A DNA stretch of 64,000 bases from JBPOFM01 sp051252455 (GCA_051252455.1 JBPOFM010000001.1:372001-436000); one strand, 5' to 3'. Shown: positions 17,392 through 27,411, counted from the stretch's first letter. Numbers and translations are program-made. The notes: generated from the sequence alone by a model not told the origin.

Positions 17392-18217
17392 TCAATCGAA
17401 TATCATCGGCAAATACTGCAATAAATATTCTATAAGACTTATTTTCTGATTTTCGGCGTACAGTTTTCAAGGAAACCTCATCTGCAATGATTACATATTC
17501 AAGTTGTAATAAATTATGCTGGGCAAACTCCTCTTGGACCCATTCCGTAACAGTGTCAGGACTTTGTGTCTTAAATAATTCCTTCGCTTCTTTTAAAGTT
17601 TTAAATATGAAGGGTGCAGCTTTTCGATATTCGGGTTTTAGGCGTTCGTTGCGCGAACTCATTGCTAAACCATCTTTTTCACGAAATATATCACATCCGA
17701 CGATTTTCACATCAAGCGCATAGTTTTCGACCAGTTTTTCGATAATTCGCAATTGCTGAAAATCTTTCTTACCAAAATACGCATGGTCAGGTTGTACAAT
17801 TTCTAACAGACGCTTTACAATCGTTCCAACGCCATTAAAATGTCCTCGCCGAAATTTACCTTCCATTTCATGCTCCAATCCGTCAAATTGAAAGTTTTCA
17901 GAGCTCACATCCTTACCGTAAATGTCATCCACAGTAGGCGCATACACAATTATTTTTTCATCCAATGTTTTCATAAGGTTGACATCTCGCTCCAAAGTGC
18001 GTGGATATCTTTTAAGATCTTCCTGATTGTCAAATTGTGTAGGATTTACAAATATACTTACCACCGTTACATCGTTTTGGCCCATCGATTGTTCAATCAA
18101 GGATAGATGACCTTTATGCAAAGCGCCCATCGTAGGAACAAAACCAATTGCTTTATTTTGAGATTTTAGAGTCTCAATTATTGGATTGAATTCTTTGGTT
18201 TGATTATAAATTTTCAT
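17369..18217 (-). CDS. panC: Pantothenate synthetase
   Basis: PanC joins pantoate and beta-alanine with ATP, the last step of pantothenate (coenzyme A) synthesis. The 282-residue protein carries the nucleotidyltransferase motif PTMGALHKGH (28-37), the KKDFQQLRII segment and MSSRN near residue 155. In other Flavobacteria panD (aspartate decarboxylase, which supplies beta-alanine) usually follows; here only 35 bases separate panC from the flippase-like gene, so panD is absent from this position. It is divergent from the glycogen-synthase-like gene. Confidence 0.96.
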   Translation of the reverse strand: MKIYNQTKEFNPIIETLKSQNKAIGFVPTMGALHKGHLSLIEQSMGQNDVTVVSIFVNPTQFDNQEDLKRYPRTLERDVNLMKTLDEKIIVYAPTVDDIYGKDVSSENFQFDGLEHEMEGKFRRGHFNGVGTIVKRLLEIVQPDHAYFGKKDFQQLRIIEKLVENYALDVKIVGCDIFREKDGLAMSSRNERLKPEYRKAAPFIFKTLKEAKELFKTQSPDTVTEWVQEEFAQHNLLQLEYVIIADEVSLKTVRRKSENKSYRIFIAVFADDIRLIDNLALN

Positions 18218-18242
18218 GTTCTAACAAAACATTAACAGCCTG

Positions 18243-18250
18243 CAAACATA
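18243..18250 (-). promoter_or_regulatory. Putative -7 box (TATGTTTG) of panC
   Basis: Minus-strand TATGTTTG matches TAnnTTTG and lies 25 bases upstream of the panC ATG. No TTG occurs at consensus spacing, so it is a partial match. Confidence 0.35.
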
Positions 18251-18281
18251 ATATTTTACAAACAATTTGCATAAAATTTCG

Positions 18282-18289
18282 TAATTTTG
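18282..18289 (+). promoter_or_regulatory. Putative -7 box (TAATTTTG) of the glycogen-synthase-like/DUF4270/glmS unit
   Basis: TAATTTTG fits TAnnTTTG and lies 120 bases upstream of the ATG at 18410, in the divergent intergenic region with panC. The implied long leader has no structure I recognise. Confidence 0.35.
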
Positions 18290-18409
18290 CGTGTTTTTGA
18301 TTATAATTTTTCGGTTCATCATTTTACTTTGGAAGGATTTTTAATTGTAACACTTAAAAACAAACATATTTTTTTCTAATTGAAGATTAAAAACAATAAA
18401 TAAAGCTAT

Positions 18410-19219
18410 ATGAAAGATAAGAGAATATTGTACGTGTCTTCCGAGGTTGTGCCCTATTTACCAGAAACAGAGATTTCATCCATGTCATTTGAAGCTCCGC
18501 GGATGGTTAACAAACAAGGTGGACAAATACGAATATTCATGCCGAGATACGGAAACATCAACGAACGTAGACATCAATTGCACGAAGTTATCCGTTTATC
18601 CGGTATAAATTTAGTCATCAACGATTTAGATATGCCTTTGATTATTAAGGTTGCATCCATTCCAAAAGAACGTATTCAGGTTTACTTTATCGATAATGAG
18701 GATTATTTTAAACGTAAAGCGACATTAACCGACGAAGAAGGTGTTATGTATCCTGACAATGATGAACGTGCTATCTTTTTTGCTAAAGGTGTTATCGAAA
18801 CAGTTAAAAAATTAAATTGGTCTCCAGACATTATTCATGTCAATGGATGGTTAGCTTCCTTATTGCCATTGTATCTTAAAGAGTATTATAAAAATGAACC
18901 ATTATTCAGTGACAGTAAAATTGTGACCTCTGTATACAATCAAAGCTTTGATGGTACGTTAGATACTAATATGATCAATAAAATAAAATTTGACAATATT
19001 GACGAAGAGCTTATCAAATCACTTGAAAAACCTACGTACAATAACATCATGAAAATCGCTATCGATCATTCTGATGCGTTGATAAAAGGTTCGGCTGACA
19101 TTCCAAAAGAGCTCGAAGATTATTTAGATGCTTCTAAAAAACCAGTATTAGAGTATTATTCTTTAGAGGAATTTGCAGATCCCTATGCTGAATTCTACAA
19201 AACACAAGTATTAAATTAG
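18410..19219 (+). CDS. Stand-alone N-terminal glycogen/starch synthase (GT5) domain protein
   Basis: A 269-residue protein matching only the N-terminal Rossmann half of glycogen synthase: it starts RILYVSSEVVPY and contains PDIIHVNGWLASLLPLYL, like the HVNDWHTAL region of GlgA. The C-terminal half that binds ADP-glucose is missing, and the KxGGL motif that should follow the first strand is replaced by ETEISSMSF. It is therefore unlikely to be an active glycosyltransferase. Such half-length proteins recur upstream of DUF4270 and glmS in Flavobacteria, so this is a conserved form and not a fresh truncation. It is 11 bases upstream of the DUF4270 gene. Confidence 0.82.
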   Translation: MKDKRILYVSSEVVPYLPETEISSMSFEAPRMVNKQGGQIRIFMPRYGNINERRHQLHEVIRLSGINLVINDLDMPLIIKVASIPKERIQVYFIDNEDYFKRKATLTDEEGVMYPDNDERAIFFAKGVIETVKKLNWSPDIIHVNGWLASLLPLYLKEYYKNEPLFSDSKIVTSVYNQSFDGTLDTNMINKIKFDNIDEELIKSLEKPTYNNIMKIAIDHSDALIKGSADIPKELEDYLDASKKPVLEYYSLEEFADPYAEFYKTQVLN

Positions 19220-19230
19220 ACACTTTATAA

Positions 19231-20880
19231 ATGAATAAAATAAAATTCGCACTAAAGAATGGTGCTATTTTGGCATTACTAATAGGCTCATTTGTAGCCT
19301 GTGATAAGGATTACGCAACCATAGGTTCGGACATCATTGGGGGAAACAATTTTGATGTAGAAAGCACTAAAGAATACTCTGTTGTGGCCTACACTAATCC
19401 TTTGACCCCGTTAAAGTCGGTGCAGACAAACGGTCTTCCTATTAATTATTTAGGAGCCTATAACGACGAGACTTATGGTTTAACAACCGCAAGTTTTGTG
19501 AGTCAAATGGGCATTTCATACGAACCTGATTTTGGAGATGATGTAAAAATGGATTCTGTAGTTCTTACTATCCCATATTTCAGCACAAGAACTAGCATTA
19601 CTGACGAAGGAGAAACAATTTACAGTTTGGATTCTATTTTTGGTGATGGTCGAATTAATATAGAACTTTTCGAAAATAAATTTTTTCTTAATACGGTGGA
19701 TCCTAATTCGGAGTTTGATATGCCTTTGGCCTATTATTCAAATATGTCGACGGCCAATAACACAATCAGCACAGCACTTTTGGAAGGTGAACCAATTCCC
19801 TTGGCAGCTTCAGATGTGAATTCATTGACTAATTTCAAGCCAAGTGCAGATGAAATTCAGCTGTGGGACACGGATGATGAAATAACAGAACGTTTAACAC
19901 CCTCATTACGTGTTAAATTGGATACGACATATTTCAGGTCAAAAATCATTGACATGCAAGCAAATGATCCAACCGTTTTAAGTAATGCAAACAATTTTAA
20001 TAATTATTTCAGAGGCATCTACTTTAAAACTACTGCTATAGACAATGATGGGTCTCTTGCGCTTCTTAATTTTAGTTCAACTGCTGCAAACATTACAATT
20101 TATTATACGAAAGAATCTACCACTTCTGGTGCAGATAGAGTTGAATCAACCTATGCCATGACCTTTTCAGGTAATAAGGTTAATTTTTTAACCAATCAAT
20201 TCGATTTCACCATTCCCCAAGGCGATCCTATCACAGGTGATCCACGCTTATATTTAAAGGGTGGTGAAGGTTCTGTCGCAGTTATAGATTTGTTTAAGGG
20301 TGAGACTAATGAAGATGGCTTTTCACCGGAATTTATGGATTTTAAAAACGCTTTTGTAGATACGGATGCTGATGGTAAGTTTGTTAAAGCAAAACGACTT
20401 ATCAACGAAGCGAATTTAGTGTTTTTCGTAGACCAAAACATGGTTGAAGGCAATGAGCCAGATCGTATTTTTCTATATGATTTAACTAACAACGAGCCAT
20501 TGGTCGATTTTATTTATGATGTAGCAAATACAACAAGTCCTAATAGCTCTATAGTAAACCATCTCGGTGTTTTGGAACGTGAAGGAGACGTATCTACTGG
20601 AGATGGCATTAAATACAAAATAAGAATTACGGAACATATTAAAAATCTTTTACTTAGGGATTCAACCAACGTTAAATTAGGCCTTTCCGTTTCGGCAAAT
20701 GTTAACCTTGAAAGCGGACTCAATCAATTAAAAGTTCGCACAGCTGATACGGACATCGTTAATAAAGTCCCCGTGAGTTCAATTTTATCACCACGAGGAA
20801 CCATTCTTTATGGGAACAACACGGTAGATGAACAAAAAAAGTTATATTTAGAGATCTTTTACACCGAACCTAACAATTAA
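19231..20880 (+). CDS. DUF4270 lipoprotein
   Basis: A 549-residue lipoprotein with lipobox SFVAC (Cys24) and the DUF4270 N-terminus CDKDYATIGSDIIGG. The mature protein is beta-rich with repeated blocks of acidic residues; no enzyme motif is visible. The family is confined to Bacteroidota and of unknown function. It lies between the glycogen-synthase-like gene (11 bases) and glmS (5 bases), so the three are almost certainly one transcript. The context hints at cell-envelope precursor supply, which is inference. Confidence 0.85.
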   Translation: MNKIKFALKNGAILALLIGSFVACDKDYATIGSDIIGGNNFDVESTKEYSVVAYTNPLTPLKSVQTNGLPINYLGAYNDETYGLTTASFVSQMGISYEPDFGDDVKMDSVVLTIPYFSTRTSITDEGETIYSLDSIFGDGRINIELFENKFFLNTVDPNSEFDMPLAYYSNMSTANNTISTALLEGEPIPLAASDVNSLTNFKPSADEIQLWDTDDEITERLTPSLRVKLDTTYFRSKIIDMQANDPTVLSNANNFNNYFRGIYFKTTAIDNDGSLALLNFSSTAANITIYYTKESTTSGADRVESTYAMTFSGNKVNFLTNQFDFTIPQGDPITGDPRLYLKGGEGSVAVIDLFKGETNEDGFSPEFMDFKNAFVDTDADGKFVKAKRLINEANLVFFVDQNMVEGNEPDRIFLYDLTNNEPLVDFIYDVANTTSPNSSIVNHLGVLEREGDVSTGDGIKYKIRITEHIKNLLLRDSTNVKLGLSVSANVNLESGLNQLKVRTADTDIVNKVPVSSILSPRGTILYGNNTVDEQKKLYLEIFYTEPNN

Positions 20881-20885
20881 AAAAT

Positions 20886-22733
20886 ATGTGTGGAATCGTT
20901 GGCTATATTGGCCACAGGGAGGCATATCCCATCATTTTAAAAGGCTTAAAACGTCTAGAGTACAGAGGTTATGACAGTGCTGGTATTGCTTTATATGACG
21001 GATGTGATATTAAACTATCTAAAACCAAAGGTAAAGTAATAGATCTCGAAGAAAAGTTTGAAAGAGAGGTCTCAACGAAAGGCACATTGGGTATAGGTCA
21101 TACAAGGTGGGCAACTCACGGCGTACCAAATGATGTTAATTCCCACCCTCATTTTTCGAATTCTGAAGATTTAGTGATCATACACAATGGGATCATTGAA
21201 AATTATGACAGCTTAAAAACGGAGCTCAAAAAGAGGGGTTATATATTCAAATCGGACACCGATACAGAAGTCTTAATCAATTTGATTGAAGACGTTATGA
21301 AAAGTGATAATTTAAAACTTGGAAAAGCCGTCCAAATCGCGCTTAATCAAGTCGTAGGAGCATATGCCATAGCTGTATTCGACAAGAACAAACCCAATGA
21401 AATTGTCGTTGCAAAATTGGGTAGCCCGTTAGCTATCGGAGTAGGTGATGATGAATTTTTCATTGCGAGTGATGCATCTCCCTTTATAGAATATACTAAA
21501 AATGCCATTTATCTAGAAGATGAAGAAATGGCGATCATCAGAAGAGGAAAGGATCTGAAGATCCGAAAAATAAAAGATGACTCACTTGTAGATCCATACA
21601 TACAAGAACTTCAAATAAATCTTGAGCAAATTGAAAAAGGCGGTTACGATCACTTTATGCTTAAGGAAATTTATGAACAACCGAGCGCCATAAGAGACAC
21701 GTATAGAGGTCGAATGTTGGTCAATGAAGGCATCATTAAGTTAGCTGGCATTGAAGATAACATGAAGAAATTCCTCAACGCCGATCGCATTATCATCGTG
21801 GCTTGTGGAACTTCATGGCATGCTGGATTGGTTGCAGAGTACATTTTTGAAGACCTTGCCAGAATTCCAGTTGAGGTAGAATATGCCTCTGAATTTCGGT
21901 ATAGAAATCCCGTCATTACGGAAAAAGATGTCGTAATTTCCATTTCACAATCCGGAGAAACAGCAGATACGTTGGCCGCTATTAAGTTGGCAAAATCAAA
22001 AGGCGCTTTCGTATTTGGTGTTTGTAATGTGGTGGGATCGTCTATCGCTAGAGAAACCAATGCAGGAGCTTACACACATGCTGGCCCCGAAATTGGCGTC
22101 GCATCCACCAAAGCATTTACAACACAAATAACCATTTTAACCTTGATGGCTTTGCGTTTGGCTAGAGCAAAAGGCACAATATCTAGTTCAGATTTCCGCT
22201 TACATTTATTGGAATTGGAAATGATTCCAGAGAAAGTTAAAAAGGCACTAGAATCTGAAGAGCATATTAAGAAAATCGCCAGTATTTATAAAGATGCCCG
22301 CAACTTTTTGTATTTAGGTAGAGGCTATAATTTCCCAGTTGCTTTGGAAGGAGCTTTAAAGCTTAAAGAAATCTCCTATATCCACGCAGAAGGATATCCG
22401 GCTGCCGAAATGAAGCACGGACCAATTGCATTAATTGATGAAAATATGCCGATTGTGGTCATTGCGACGAAAAAAGGACATTATGAAAAAGTTGTCAGCA
22501 ATATACAAGAAATCAAATCCCGTAAAGGTAAAATTATTGGTATAGTGACTGAAGGTGATGTAAGCGTAAGAGAATTGGCAGATCATGTTATCGAAGTTCC
22601 AGAAAGTATGGAGGCGTTATCACCATTACTCACAACGATACCTTTACAGCTGTTGTCCTATCACATTGCAGTGATGTTAGGAAAGAATGTGGATCAGCCG
22701 CGTAACTTGGCCAAATCAGTAACAGTCGAATAG
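20886..22733 (+). CDS. glmS: Glutamine--fructose-6-phosphate aminotransferase (isomerizing)
   Basis: GlmS makes glucosamine-6-phosphate from fructose-6-phosphate and glutamine, the first step to UDP-GlcNAc for peptidoglycan and lipid A. The 615-residue protein begins MCGIVGYIG with the catalytic Cys2, has the class II amidotransferase domain (1-220) with GHTRWATHG, two SIS domains (SISQSGETADTLAA near 355) and the conserved C-terminus NLAKSVTVE. Only 5 bases separate it from the DUF4270 gene, so there is no room for a glmS ribozyme. A hairpin terminator follows. Confidence 0.97.
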   Translation: MCGIVGYIGHREAYPIILKGLKRLEYRGYDSAGIALYDGCDIKLSKTKGKVIDLEEKFEREVSTKGTLGIGHTRWATHGVPNDVNSHPHFSNSEDLVIIHNGIIENYDSLKTELKKRGYIFKSDTDTEVLINLIEDVMKSDNLKLGKAVQIALNQVVGAYAIAVFDKNKPNEIVVAKLGSPLAIGVGDDEFFIASDASPFIEYTKNAIYLEDEEMAIIRRGKDLKIRKIKDDSLVDPYIQELQINLEQIEKGGYDHFMLKEIYEQPSAIRDTYRGRMLVNEGIIKLAGIEDNMKKFLNADRIIIVACGTSWHAGLVAEYIFEDLARIPVEVEYASEFRYRNPVITEKDVVISISQSGETADTLAAIKLAKSKGAFVFGVCNVVGSSIARETNAGAYTHAGPEIGVASTKAFTTQITILTLMALRLARAKGTISSSDFRLHLLELEMIPEKVKKALESEEHIKKIASIYKDARNFLYLGRGYNFPVALEGALKLKEISYIHAEGYPAAEMKHGPIALIDENMPIVVIATKKGHYEKVVSNIQEIKSRKGKIIGIVTEGDVSVRELADHVIEVPESMEALSPLLTTIPLQLLSYHIAVMLGKNVDQPRNLAKSVTVE

Positions 22734-22767
22734 TTCTCTATACAAGGACAAATCATAACTAACACAC

Positions 22768-22800
22768 AAAAAGCTCTCCTAATATGAGAGCTTTTTTTTT
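22768..22800 (+). terminator. Rho-independent terminator after glmS
   Basis: An 11-bp stem AAAAAGCTCTC / GAGAGCTTTTT with a 7-base loop, followed by a T run. Confidence 0.85.
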
Positions 22801-22937
22801 AATAAATTACGAATTATGTAATATATCTTCATTTTATTATCAATATTTACTATGCACGCATAATTTTTTGCGATATTTTGTTAATAGTATCATAATATTA
22901 TTTATATTGCCCTACTAAATTTAACTAATTCCCGAAG

Positions 22938-25709
22938 ATGAAAACATTATTTAAGATTATGATGCTGTTTTGTTGCGCTACAACGTTTGCGCAGACAACA
23001 GTAAAAGGTACGGTCACCGACAACAGTGGACAGCCCTTACCAGGCGCTAATGTCATTATTGATGGCACCACAACTGGTACCATCTCTGATTTTGACGGTA
23101 ACTACACGTTGACGTACAATCAATCTCCACCATTCGCAATCACCGTGAGTAGTGTTGGATTTGAGTCTCAAACCCAGGAAGTCACATCAAACCCTCAAAC
23201 ATTGGATTTTACACTTGTGGAAGGGACATCTTTGGATGAAGTTGTTATTTCTGCTTCCAGAACACCCGAGCGCGTTTTTGAATCGCCTGTGACTGTGGAG
23301 CGTTTTGGTATTAAAGAAATAAAAAACACCTCTGCACCGTCGTTTTTTGATGGTATAGAAAATTTAAAAGGTGTTGATTTAAACACCAACAGTTTAACCT
23401 TCAAATCTGTAAACACAAGAGGTTTTGCCACATTTGCAAATAACAGGTTTATGCAATTGGTTGATGGTATGGATAACTCGTCACCAGCCTTAAACTTTGC
23501 TTTAGGTAATCTATTGGGCATGTCTGAATTGGATGTTAATTCTGTGGAGTTATTACCTGGTGCATCTTCGGCACTATATGGAGCAAATGCTTTTAATGGT
23601 ATTATGTTTATGACCAGTAAAAACCCATTCGATCATCGGGGAATTAGCGCTTATGCTAAAACAGGCATCACTTCTAGCGAGAATGCTGGAGACAACAATT
23701 TTTATGATGTCGGAATTAGAGTTGCAGAAGCATTTTCTGATAAATTTGCAGCAAAAGCTTCCGTATCTTTATTAAACGGAACGGAATGGTTTGCTACGGA
23801 TTATACAGATTATAACAATCCTGGACTTACCAGAACTGATCCTAACTATGATGGTTTAAATATCTATGGCGATGAAGTGTCCACACGATTGGATTTTGAT
23901 GCGCTTGCAGCAGGTGCTTTGCCTATTCCTGTTTTAACAAATTATGGTGCTTCAACTATCAGCAGAACAGGTTATGAAGAACGTGATTTGATGGATTATA
24001 GCGCAGAAAGCTTAAAAGCTGATTTTGCTCTTCATTTTAGACCTTGGGCAAATGATTTTGAGATTATATTAAATTCCAAATTTGGTAGAGGAAACACGAT
24101 TTATCAAGGTGCCAATAGGTATTCCATCACTGACTTCTTTATGCAACAGCATAAATTAGAAATTAAGAACAAAAACTTTTTTGCAAGAGTCTATACCACT
24201 GCTGAAAAAGCTGGAAACTCTTATGATACTAGATTTACAGCCATAAATGTAAACCGTGCTTGGAAAGGCGATACACAATGGTTTACAGAGTATGCTCAAA
24301 ACTTTATTGGTTTTCTTGCTGGGCAAGGAATATTTGACAATCCTACATCGACAGACCTGGCCGCTGCTCACGCTGCAGCAAGGTCAGCAGCGGACACTGG
24401 AAGACTTATTCCAGGGACAGAAGCATTTAATAATGCTTTAGAAACCATTACTGCTGACGGCGATTTACAAACAGGTTCCAAATTTACGGACAATTCTAAA
24501 ATCTATCATGCTGACGCTAATTACAATCTAGCACATCTAATTGATTTTGCAGATATCATGGTAGGTGGATCTTTCAGACAATATTCACTAAACTCTGAAG
24601 GGACAATTTATACGGATAATGACGGCCCGATTCGATACAACGAGTATGGTGCCTATACGCAAATTCAAAAAAAATTGATCGATGACAGATTAAAACTTAC
24701 AGGTTCAGTAAGATATGATAAATCTGAATTTTTTGATGGCTTTGTTTCACCAAGAGTAAGTTTTAACTATACGGCCGATCAAAACGATAATCATAATGTT
24801 CGTGGTTCATTCCAAACAGGATTTAGAAACCCAACAACTCAAGATTTATTTATCGGTTTAAATGCAGGACGTGCTATTTTAGTAGGGTCTGCTCCAGACA
24901 ACCTAACCCGTTATACAGCGACAAGTTCTCAATTAAGTACCGCGGGTCAAGTGATTGCAGGTGGAACTACAGTTCAACTAGATGGTGGTGATGCTTACAA
25001 TAATGCATTTAGTTTGGCATCCGTAAATGCAGGAGCACCAACAGCTGCTAACGTAGAATTGGTAAAGCCAGAAAAAGTCACAGCTTACGAAGTTGGATAC
25101 AGGGGTAAAATTCAGAAGTTCATTGTTGATTTAAGTGGATATTACAATACTTATGAAGATTTTATTTCGAACAGAACAGTGTTGACACCACTTTATGGTA
25201 CTGTAGGAGATAACGCCTTGTCACTTTTAGCACTTCAAAATGGGGATTTTCAAGCTTACCAAACGTATACTAATTCCAATGCTAAAATCAGCTCTTATGG
25301 CGCATCTATAGGTGTGGATACAAAAATATTTAATGGATTTGATATCGGATTAAGCTATACTTATGCAAAACTAGATTATGACGAAACGCAAGATCCTGAT
25401 TTTGAAACTAACTTTAACACACCAGAACATAAGGTAAAAGCATCATTTGGTAAAACAGAATTGTTTAAAAATTTTGGATTTAATGTAAACTGGAGATGGA
25501 ATGACACTTATTTATGGGAATCAACTTTTGCAGATGGAATCTTGCCTGCAAAAAACATCATAGATGCTCAAATAAACTATACTGTTAAATCTATAAAATC
25601 AACGTTCAAGATTGGAGGTGCTAATATATTAGCCCATGATTATGTTAGTGCGCCAGGTTCTGGAGCAGTGGGCGCTCAATACTTTGTATCTTGGACTATA
25701 AATCAATAA
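22938..25709 (+). CDS. TonB-dependent receptor with carboxypeptidase-like N-terminal domain
   Basis: A 923-residue outer-membrane receptor. The signal peptide ends at TFAQ (about residue 20); a carboxypeptidase-D regulatory-like domain follows (22-105, with VKGTVTDNSGQPLPGANV), then the plug (about 115-235; LDEVVISASRTPE, VNTRGFATFANNRF, LPGASSALYGANAFNG) and a 22-strand-type barrel to the end. It is cotranscribed with a surface SGNH-hydrolase lipoprotein 11 bases downstream. The pairing suggests uptake of a product released by that esterase. No SusD is present, so this is not a standard polysaccharide locus. The substrate is unknown. Confidence 0.9.
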   Translation: MKTLFKIMMLFCCATTFAQTTVKGTVTDNSGQPLPGANVIIDGTTTGTISDFDGNYTLTYNQSPPFAITVSSVGFESQTQEVTSNPQTLDFTLVEGTSLDEVVISASRTPERVFESPVTVERFGIKEIKNTSAPSFFDGIENLKGVDLNTNSLTFKSVNTRGFATFANNRFMQLVDGMDNSSPALNFALGNLLGMSELDVNSVELLPGASSALYGANAFNGIMFMTSKNPFDHRGISAYAKTGITSSENAGDNNFYDVGIRVAEAFSDKFAAKASVSLLNGTEWFATDYTDYNNPGLTRTDPNYDGLNIYGDEVSTRLDFDALAAGALPIPVLTNYGASTISRTGYEERDLMDYSAESLKADFALHFRPWANDFEIILNSKFGRGNTIYQGANRYSITDFFMQQHKLEIKNKNFFARVYTTAEKAGNSYDTRFTAINVNRAWKGDTQWFTEYAQNFIGFLAGQGIFDNPTSTDLAAAHAAARSAADTGRLIPGTEAFNNALETITADGDLQTGSKFTDNSKIYHADANYNLAHLIDFADIMVGGSFRQYSLNSEGTIYTDNDGPIRYNEYGAYTQIQKKLIDDRLKLTGSVRYDKSEFFDGFVSPRVSFNYTADQNDNHNVRGSFQTGFRNPTTQDLFIGLNAGRAILVGSAPDNLTRYTATSSQLSTAGQVIAGGTTVQLDGGDAYNNAFSLASVNAGAPTAANVELVKPEKVTAYEVGYRGKIQKFIVDLSGYYNTYEDFISNRTVLTPLYGTVGDNALSLLALQNGDFQAYQTYTNSNAKISSYGASIGVDTKIFNGFDIGLSYTYAKLDYDETQDPDFETNFNTPEHKVKASFGKTELFKNFGFNVNWRWNDTYLWESTFADGILPAKNIIDAQINYTVKSIKSTFKIGGANILAHDYVSAPGSGAVGAQYFVSWTINQ

Positions 25710-25720
25710 AAAATATAACT

Positions 25721-27295
25721 ATGAAAATAAATAATATTTGGCTTTTAGCCATCCTTTTAATAGGGTTTACATCATGTGAAAGTGAGGATGACACGCTTGC
25801 AGATCCATTAGTGCAAGATCCAGTTACTGCTGGCCCATCTCCGGTTTATACTAGTGGAACAGCAGATTTTAGCACATTTGTGGCTATCGGAAACTCATTG
25901 ACTGCAGGTTATTCTGATGGTAGTTTATTTGTGCGAGGGCAAGAAGCCTCTTTTCCAAACATACTATCACAGCGATTTGCCTTGGCTGGTGGCGGTGAAT
26001 TTACACAACCATTAATGGATGATAATGTGGGTGGTTTTTTATTAAATGGAAATCCAGTAATCAACCCTACAACGGGAGCGAATTCATTTCCTCCGAGGTT
26101 GATTTTTAATACTTCAACTCAATCACCAGTACCTGTAACCGGTAGTTCAACTACAGAGATTACGAATATTAATCCAGGACCCTATAATAATATGGGAGTA
26201 CCAGGTGCCAAAAGTTTTCATTTATTAGCTCCAGGATATGGAAATATCGCAAATTTCCCTAATGCAAATCCATATTTCATAAGAATGGCATCTACTCCCA
26301 ATGCAACAGTTTTGGAGGATGCTTTGGCTTTAAATCCAACGTTCTTTTCTTTGTGGATTGGAAATAATGATGTGTTAGGTTATGCAACAACTGGTGGTGA
26401 CGGAACGAACCCTATCACTGACACCGCCACTTTCAATGGTGCCATGGGTTCAATAGTAAGTCAATTGGCTGCTGGCAATAGAAAAGGTATCATAAGCAAT
26501 ATTCCTAACGTGACTGATGCACCCTATTTCACTACAGTGCCATTTGCTCCTTTGAGTCCAGCAAATCCTGATTTTGCACCGCAAATCCCAGTTTTGAATG
26601 CTACTTTTGCTCCATTAAATCAAGCGTTTGCTTTTTTAGGAATGCCTGAACGTCAGATTATCTTTTCCGAAACAGCGGCAAGTCCTGTAGTAATTTTTGA
26701 TGAAACATTACCTAATATTTCGGTACAATTAAATGCAGTATTGCAAGGTGGAGGTGTGGATCCTCTGACTGCTGGTTTATTAGCAAATCAATTTGCGCAA
26801 TCTAGACAAGCTACATCTGCCGACTTGTTGGTATTACCAGTATCTTCAGTAATTGCGACTGTAAATACAGAGTATTATACACAATTAGTAACGGCCGGTG
26901 TTCCTGCAGCTACTGCTGGTCAGTTGTCGGTTAACGGAGTCACCTATCCTTTAAGAGATAAATGGGTGGTTTTACCCTCGGAACAGACTGAAATAGCAAA
27001 TGCAACAGCGACATTTAACCAAACAATAAGCAGTCTAGCTACACAATATGATTTGGCATTATTTGACGTGAACACTTTCTTTAATGGCGTTGCAACAAGT
27101 GGCTTTCAATCTGGAAGTGCTTTTTTAACAGCAGCTTATGTTACAGGCGGTACATTTTCTTTAGATGGTGTTCATCCATCACCTAGAGGTTACGCGGTAA
27201 TTACAAATCAAATGATCGGAATTATCAATGCGAAATATGGTTCGAATTTACCTACAGTTGACGCTGTTGATTATACTGGACTCTATATAAATTAA
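25721..27295 (+). CDS. SGNH/GDSL-type hydrolase lipoprotein
   Basis: A 524-residue protein with lipobox GFTSC (Cys19), predicted on the outer membrane. SGNH blocks are visible: block I AIGNSLTAGY with nucleophile S59, block III GNND (214-217) and block V DGVHPSPRGY with D482 and H485. The domain is large for an SGNH hydrolase, with a long Pro/Asn-rich insertion after block I. I start at ATG 25721; a TTG at 25691 would overlap the receptor gene and destroy the signal peptide. It probably deacylates lipids or polysaccharide esters at the cell surface, with the receptor importing a product. Confidence 0.85.
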   Translation: MKINNIWLLAILLIGFTSCESEDDTLADPLVQDPVTAGPSPVYTSGTADFSTFVAIGNSLTAGYSDGSLFVRGQEASFPNILSQRFALAGGGEFTQPLMDDNVGGFLLNGNPVINPTTGANSFPPRLIFNTSTQSPVPVTGSSTTEITNINPGPYNNMGVPGAKSFHLLAPGYGNIANFPNANPYFIRMASTPNATVLEDALALNPTFFSLWIGNNDVLGYATTGGDGTNPITDTATFNGAMGSIVSQLAAGNRKGIISNIPNVTDAPYFTTVPFAPLSPANPDFAPQIPVLNATFAPLNQAFAFLGMPERQIIFSETAASPVVIFDETLPNISVQLNAVLQGGGVDPLTAGLLANQFAQSRQATSADLLVLPVSSVIATVNTEYYTQLVTAGVPAATAGQLSVNGVTYPLRDKWVVLPSEQTEIANATATFNQTISSLATQYDLALFDVNTFFNGVATSGFQSGSAFLTAAYVTGGTFSLDGVHPSPRGYAVITNQMIGIINAKYGSNLPTVDAVDYTGLYIN

Positions 27296-27318
27296 AAATC
27301 GCAATAAATATTAAAATG

Positions 27319-27356
27319 CACCTTCATTCTGAACACCAGAATGAGGGTGTTTTTTT
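27319..27356 (+). terminator. Rho-independent terminator after the SGNH lipoprotein gene
   Basis: A 13-pair stem (27319-27331 with 27337-27349, one G-T pair) around a 5-base loop AACAC, followed by seven T. Confidence 0.9.
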
Positions 27357-27403
27357 ATGTCCAAAAAACAAAAAAATAGCCATTAATTTTAAATTAAAAA
27401 ATA

Positions 27404-27411
27404 TATCTTTG
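27404..27411 (+). promoter_or_regulatory. Putative -7 box (TATCTTTG) of atpD
   Basis: TATCTTTG fits the Bacteroidota -7 consensus and lies 84 bases upstream of the atpD ATG. No TTG sits at the expected -33 spacing. Confidence 0.5.

Noticed and set aside
20880..20886. Possible glmS ribozyme upstream of glmS
   Set aside because: Only 5 bases separate DUF4270 and glmS; there is no space for the ribozyme.
25691..25720. TTG start of the SGNH lipoprotein inside the receptor gene
   Set aside because: It would put ten extra residues before the lipoprotein signal peptide; the ATG at 25721 fits.
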